A stretch of 56,139 bases of DNA from Advenella mandrilli. Its GTDB lineage: Bacteria; Pseudomonadota; Gammaproteobacteria; Burkholderiales; Burkholderiaceae_B. The translations under genes and the position numbers were made by a program. The notes under the pieces were generated by a model. The model saw nothing but the letters and a program-made list of their open reading frames with translations, did not search any database and was not told where the DNA came from. Shown in pieces: positions 52,219 through 56,139 of the stretch; positions within the stretch are counted from its first letter, which is position 1; each line of letters opens with the position of its first letter. Where the stretch lies: NCBI RefSeq assembly GCF_016595155.1, contig NZ_JAENGP010000017.1, forward strand, positions 1-56,139, written 5' to 3'.

Positions 52219-53337
52219 TTATTTTCGTGTGTAAAAATTCACTTTATCATCGTCCAGACTAACGCCCAGCCCCGGACCGGTTGGAATTTTCAGGGTGAAA
52301 TTGCTGTAATCCAGCGGCGTTGCCAAAATCTCATCTTTCAGCAAAAGCGGGCCAAACAACTCGGTACCCCATTCCAGGTTATTGAGTGTAGAAAACAAAT
52401 GAGCCGCAGCGATAGTGGCAATAGAACCTTCAAGCATGGTGCCACCATACAGGGCGATATCGGCAGCCTGGGCAATGCCAATCAAATCACGGGCGTGCTG
52501 CAAGCCACCCGCCTGCTCAATCTTGATGGCAAACACATTGGCACTGTGCTGGGATGCAAGCGTGAAGCCGTCTTCCGGGCCTTTCAGGGATTCATCAGCC
52601 ATAATCGGCACAATACCCAATGCCGTCAAACGCTGCATGCCTGCCAGGTTTTTCTCATGAATGGGTTGCTCTACCAGCTCAACCCCAACATCAGCCAAGG
52701 CCCTAAGGTTTTGTACGGTCTGCGTTTCAGACCAACCCTGGTTAATATCAACGCGAATGCTGATCTCATCCCCCACCGCCTTCCTGATGGCTGCGATATG
52801 CTTGATATCGTCTTTGGGTGAACGCATTCCTATTTTAAGCTTGAATATATTATGCCTGCGTGTGGCCAACATCTGTTCAGCTTCGGCAATATCTTTCTGG
52901 GTGTCGCCACTGGCCAGCGTCCAGGCTACATTAACTTCATTGGAGACTACGCCCCCAAATAAAGCATTTAGCGGAACGCCCAGGCGTTTTGCATAGGCAT
53001 CATATAGAGCGGTTTCTATCGCGCACTTGGCAAAACGGTTATCTTTAATAGTTTTATTGATCAGTTTGCGCAAGGCCGCCAGTTTAGTGGCTGATTGGCC
53101 AATAATCAGGGGCGCAAAATAACTGTCGATATTTGTCTTGATGCTTTCAGGGCTTTCTCCACCATAATTCAAGCCGCCAATGGTAGTGGCCTCTCCAATT
53201 CCTTCGATGCCATCTGACGTTTTAATACGAACCAGCACAATGCTTTGGCAATGCATGGTCGCCACAGACATTTTGTGTGGCCTGATGGTAGGGATATCCA
53301 AAATTTGGGTATTAACTTCAACAATCTTTGCGTCCAT
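52219..53337 (-). CDS. catB: Muconate cycloisomerase
   Basis: 372 residues of the enolase superfamily, MLE subgroup. Catalytic K166 and K168 (FKLKIG) and metal ligands D197 (RVDINQ), E223 (LVEQPI) and D248 (MADES) are all present. It converts cis,cis-muconate to muconolactone, the substrate of CatC. The ATG at 53337 follows AGAGGATAAG; the frame is open upstream to 53436, which would extend through the promoter and is rejected. First gene of a catB-catA unit with a CatM-type promoter. Confidence 0.93.
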   Translation of the reverse strand: MDAKIVEVNTQILDIPTIRPHKMSVATMHCQSIVLVRIKTSDGIEGIGEATTIGGLNYGGESPESIKTNIDSYFAPLIIGQSATKLAALRKLINKTIKDNRFAKCAIETALYDAYAKRLGVPLNALFGGVVSNEVNVAWTLASGDTQKDIAEAEQMLATRRHNIFKLKIGMRSPKDDIKHIAAIRKAVGDEISIRVDINQGWSETQTVQNLRALADVGVELVEQPIHEKNLAGMQRLTALGIVPIMADESLKGPEDGFTLASQHSANVFAIKIEQAGGLQHARDLIGIAQAADIALYGGTMLEGSIATIAAAHLFSTLNNLEWGTELFGPLLLKDEILATPLDYSNFTLKIPTGPGLGVSLDDDKVNFYTRK

Positions 53338-53369
53338 CTTATCCTCTGATGAAATAATTCTTTTCATTA

Positions 53370-53384
53370 ATATCCATAGAGTAT
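53370..53384. promoter_or_regulatory. Secondary CatM-type half-consensus site over the catB -10 region
   Basis: Forward strand ATAT CCATAGA GTAT, one base off ATAC-N7-GTAT. It overlaps the -10 box and start site. BenM/CatM-controlled promoters of Acinetobacter also carry an imperfect site over the -10 that supports repression without inducer. Confidence 0.5.
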
Positions 53385-53408
53385 ATAAGGACAATCCCGA
53401 CGGGTCTA
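53380..53408 (-). promoter_or_regulatory. catB-catA promoter
   Basis: Minus strand: -35 TAGACC (53403-53408), a 17-bp spacer and -10 TATACT (53380-53385). The predicted start is near 53373, about 36 bases before the catB ATG. The -35 is close to the TAGACA of the catC-side promoter. Confidence 0.68.
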
Positions 53409-53429
53409 ATACGGATTTTATTACCATCC

Positions 53430-53444
53430 ATACCAAAAAGGTAT
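53430..53444. promoter_or_regulatory. CatM/BenM-type operator, ATAC-N7-GTAT
   Basis: ATAC CAAAAAG GTAT, exact consensus and extended to a six-base inverted repeat CATACC-N5-GGTATG. The centre (53437) lies 52 bp from the -10 box of the catB promoter, the same distance as at the catC-side promoter. Confidence 0.75.
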
Positions 53445-53472
53445 GAGTATTTACATGAAACTGTTTTTATAA

Positions 53473-53508
53473 AAAAACCGCTATCCCGTTTAATGGATAG
53501 CGGTTTTT
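53473..53508 (-). terminator. Terminator after the autotransporter gene
   Basis: Stem AAAAACCGCTATCC / GGATAGCGGTTTTT with an eight-base loop and A/T tracts on both sides. It lies 45 bp past the adhesin stop codon and insulates the catB promoter. Confidence 0.85.
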
Positions 53509-53551
53509 GCTCTTTGGCAACAAGACTTAAGGCCGAAACCTTAAGCGGGTA

Positions 53552-56139
53552 TTACCACTGGTAGCCAGCACCAATGGTTGCACCCATTTGACCGCGTGAA
53601 GAACCAGCCACGCTGCCTTTAAGCACCCACTTGCCATTTTCGGTAACAGTGGATGCACCCAAGGCGTAACCAGACTCGGAGGCATAAACACCACCGGCCA
53701 TGGAAACCATGCTCTTGCCTGGCAGATATGCTTGTGGCAAACCGGCCACCGCCATGGCTGTTGCCGCGCCGGCATCAGCCCGTTTTTCAACACGACGAAC
53801 ATCACCACGCAAGGAAGAAATATCATTACGTACTTCGGTCAGATCGGCGGGTGTTGCACCCTGAACCATGCGGGTAACCTGATCCAGGTTAACGGCATCG
53901 GTTCCTTCAACAGCTTCGGACACACCGGTCAGGCGACGGGTTTCACCACTTTCATTTCTGAAATTAACCTCGTTACCACCTGTTGATTTACCCACTGTGA
54001 TGGCTGCATTGGGGGATGCCTGTTGAACCAGACCAATCTTGCCGTCATTAACCTGATTGTACAAGTTGGTTACTGAATTACTGACACTGTTAAAAGCATC
54101 TCCGACATTAGTGTAGTTATTATTAACAATACCACCCTGAGTAACTTCATTGATATTGTAGGTGGTGCCTGTAATGGAACCATCAATATTAACTACCGTA
54201 TTTCCACCCAGCGCATCGGCAATGGATTTGTTAGTTGCATGCAATTGAGCACCGTTGATAGCATCGGTACTTGTTGCATTAACTGTACCGGCTGCCACAC
54301 CAGTCAGCTTACGGGCATCACTATCCTTATTCTGGAAGTTCACCACACCACCATCAGTATCTTTACCAACTGTAATGTCTCTTGAAACAGCATCTTGCTG
54401 AACCAGGTTATTGCCACCTACACCGCTATTTTCCAAGTCTGTCACACGGGTATCCAGGTAATACAAGGCACTTCCCACATCAGTAAATGACTGACTGGCA
54501 TCAGAAAAACCATTGTAAGTGGGGCCGGTTACTGTACCGTTTAGCGCGATGCTAGCATTACCACCCAATGCTGCAATAACTGGTGTCAATTGCCCAACGG
54601 TAGCAGCATCACTAAGCTTGGTACCATTTGCAACATTAGTGATACGACGCTCATTACCCACCGAACCGACTGAAACGGTATTGGCTTCGTCAGCAACAGA
54701 ACCTGCACCCAAGGCGACTGCGTTTGTCGCCGTTGCCTGGGCAAGTGCACCAACTGCAACAGAGCTATTTACAGTTGCGAGAGCACCTAAACCTATAGCG
54801 GTAGAACCTTCTCCGGCCGCAGAAGCCCCTGACCCCACAGCAGTGGCGCCAGCCTGTGCCGCTGAAGCGGCACCACCCAAGGCAACAGTAGCTTCAGCCG
54901 TAGCCGCTGCGGCTGTACCCAAAGCAGTCGTTAATGCACCACTGGCCTTGGCACCATCACCAATCGCCATTGCGCCTGCTCCGTTCGCTGTCGCTACAGC
55001 ACCAGTGCCCAAACCATTTATTTCTCCACCACCAATTGCAATTTCACCAACAACAGGGGCAGGGATTGGGTTACCGGGAGTAGGTGCAGCGGCAGGCTGC
55101 ACTAAACCCAAAATATTACCGTCAGATTGCAGCAATGCCAGGTCTAAAGGCTGTTTTCCCTGCAATGCCAGTGACAGGTCATTAACCAGATCCAGATGCA
55201 GATTTTGTGGCAGCTCGATACCCAGGTTACTGGTAACACCATTAACCACGCCTACAACCGGATTAACAACTGGCGCCAAGGCACCTAACAGGGAGTTAAC
55301 CAGGCCTTCAACCGGTTTCAGAAGAGGTGTCAGCACGCCGTCAAGTGTGTTGCCAAGCTGGTTTTGGGGCAAGGTAATGCCAGTAGCCAAGTCCAGTACG
55401 TTGCCTGAGCCACCTTGGGCACCGCCACCCAGTAAACCGCCAAGCAGGCCACCACCCTGGCCACCACCCAGCAAGCCACCCAAGAGGCCGCCTGAACCAG
55501 CACCACCCGTTCCGGTATTGCCGGTTAATCCACCAAGCAGACCCAATACAGGATCAAGCGGGCCACCCTGGGCACCACCGGTTAAACCGCCAGTCAGGCC
55601 ACTTAATAAATTATTAACAGTACCTACAACAGGGGTTAGTGCGCCCTGATCGCCTACCAGGCCATTTACCAAACCACCTACGGGTGCCAGTGGACCATTG
55701 GCAGATGTCAAACCATTAACCAGACCGGTTACCGGTGCCAAAGCGCCAGTTTGTGGATCGACCAGACCATTTACCAGGCCACCTACTGGTGCCAGGGCGG
55801 TATTATTCACCAGTCGGCCAACGGTTCCCTGCACATCGGTAACCACACCGTCACCAGCACTGCCACCCCCCAGCAAACCGCCATTGCCGCCCGTCAAACC
55901 ACCCACCAGACCAAGGACGGGATCAAGCAAACCACCGACCCCATTTCCGGATTGACCACCAGTTAATCCACCAAGCAGACCCAAAACAGGATCAAGCGGG
56001 CCACCCTGGGCACCACCGGCTAAACCGCCAGTCAGGCCACTTAATAAATTATTAACAGTACCTACAACAGGGGTTAGTGCGCCCTGATCGCCTACCAGGC
56101 CATTTACCAAACCACCTACGGGTGCCAGTGGACCATTGG
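53552..56139 (-). CDS. Trimeric autotransporter adhesin (YadA-like), C-terminal part; N-terminus off the window
   Basis: 861 residues are visible and the frame is open to the right edge, so the gene is partial. In order: a Gly/Leu/Val-rich repeat region with PVxGLVNGL and LDPVLGLLGGLTGG units (about 1-260), a segment with LPQNLHLDLVNDLSLAL, YadA-type head repeats (AVALGAGSVADEANTVSVGS and similar, about 370-500), a neck (GNERRITNVANGTKLSDAAT), stalk modules with two further necks (ARKLTGVAAGTV; TRRLTGVSEAVEGTDAVNLD), and the C-terminal anchor (about 775-861) ending GATIGAGYQW. Trimers form a 12-strand outer-membrane pore and display the stalk and head for adhesion. Confidence 0.9.
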   Translation of the reverse strand, partial: NGPLAPVGGLVNGLVGDQGALTPVVGTVNNLLSGLTGGLAGGAQGGPLDPVLGLLGGLTGGQSGNGVGGLLDPVLGLVGGLTGGNGGLLGGGSAGDGVVTDVQGTVGRLVNNTALAPVGGLVNGLVDPQTGALAPVTGLVNGLTSANGPLAPVGGLVNGLVGDQGALTPVVGTVNNLLSGLTGGLTGGAQGGPLDPVLGLLGGLTGNTGTGGAGSGGLLGGLLGGGQGGGLLGGLLGGGAQGGSGNVLDLATGITLPQNQLGNTLDGVLTPLLKPVEGLVNSLLGALAPVVNPVVGVVNGVTSNLGIELPQNLHLDLVNDLSLALQGKQPLDLALLQSDGNILGLVQPAAAPTPGNPIPAPVVGEIAIGGGEINGLGTGAVATANGAGAMAIGDGAKASGALTTALGTAAAATAEATVALGGAASAAQAGATAVGSGASAAGEGSTAIGLGALATVNSSVAVGALAQATATNAVALGAGSVADEANTVSVGSVGNERRITNVANGTKLSDAATVGQLTPVIAALGGNASIALNGTVTGPTYNGFSDASQSFTDVGSALYYLDTRVTDLENSGVGGNNLVQQDAVSRDITVGKDTDGGVVNFQNKDSDARKLTGVAAGTVNATSTDAINGAQLHATNKSIADALGGNTVVNIDGSITGTTYNINEVTQGGIVNNNYTNVGDAFNSVSNSVTNLYNQVNDGKIGLVQQASPNAAITVGKSTGGNEVNFRNESGETRRLTGVSEAVEGTDAVNLDQVTRMVQGATPADLTEVRNDISSLRGDVRRVEKRADAGAATAMAVAGLPQAYLPGKSMVSMAGGVYASESGYALGASTVTENGKWVLKGSVAGSSRGQMGATIGAGYQW
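55524..55701 (-). repeat. Tandem repeat in the adhesin gene, copy 1 (matches 55962-56139)
   Basis: This 178-bp stretch matches 55962-56139 almost base for base (a few substitutions). The offset is 438 bp, exactly 146 codons, so it marks the end of one repeat period. Confidence 0.9.
55962..56139 (-). repeat. Tandem repeat in the adhesin gene, copy 2, cut by the window edge
   Basis: Near-identical to 55524-55701. The match continues up to the last base of the window, so the true length of the shared block and the number of 438-bp units cannot be read here. Confidence 0.9.

Noticed and set aside
27361-53337. Mobile island bounded by transposase or integrase
   Set aside because: No transposase, integrase, terminal inverted repeats or target-site duplications were found at either end.
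54519-55649. 376-residue plus-strand open frame over the adhesin gene
   Set aside because: It is the antisense of Gly-rich repeats (Pro/Ala-rich shadow), with the adhesin on the other strand showing clear domains.

Overview
The window reads as chromosome of a betaproteobacterium of the order Burkholderiales, most likely the family Alcaligenaceae, with modest GC. This rests on the zapA-6S RNA arrangement, the ybgC-tolQRAB-pal-cpoB operon, orphan Bug-type solute receptors, and beta-proteobacterial style rrn leader and regulators. I cannot name the genus. I see no prophage, insertion sequence, CRISPR array or integrase.

Layout. 1-600 is the minus-strand promoter and leader region of an rRNA operon whose 16S gene lies just left of the window. 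0.9-8.3 kb is housekeeping: an Lrp regulator divergent from 4-hydroxyphenylpyruvate dioxygenase, msrA with a cytochrome c, lgt, 6S RNA, zapA with a coiled-coil partner, a beta-hydroxyacid dehydrogenase and an atypical SDR. 8.4-16.6 kb holds tRNA-Leu(CAG), rppH, proS and the complete Tol-Pal operon. 16.6-27.3 kb is mixed metabolism: hydrolase, copper chaperone PCu(A)C, succinyl/acetyl-CoA:CoA transferase, an orphan amino-acid binding protein, a pabB-pabC fusion, an NCS2 permease and an AidB-like dehydrogenase.

27.3-53.4 kb is an aromatic catabolic island. Its two ends carry the catechol ortho (beta-ketoadipate) pathway, in two pieces: a CatM/BenM-like LysR regulator, a Bug receptor, catC and pcaD at the left, and catB-catA at the right. 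Both pieces have the same promoter design, with an exact ATAC-N7-GTAT palindrome 52 bp from the -10 box. Between them, on the minus strand, runs a long gene series: ribose-type ABC importer, HpaB-like monooxygenase with its flavin reductase, type I extradiol dioxygenase, a three-subunit molybdenum hydroxylase with CoxG, XdhC and MobA-like accessory proteins, a FAH-family hydrolase, an RraA-type aldolase, a cupin and a porin. No standard semialdehyde dehydrogenase, tautomerase or HpcH-type aldolase is present. The series therefore looks like a ring-cleavage route of unassigned substrate in which a molybdoenzyme and an RraA aldolase may replace the usual steps. This is the best candidate for an undescribed system. 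Between it and catA lies a small ridA / Bug / gntR module with a perfect 30-bp palindrome directly abutting a near-consensus promoter.

The right edge (53.5 kb onward) is the C-terminal part of a trimeric autotransporter adhesin whose gene runs off the window inside a 438-bp (146-residue) tandem repeat.
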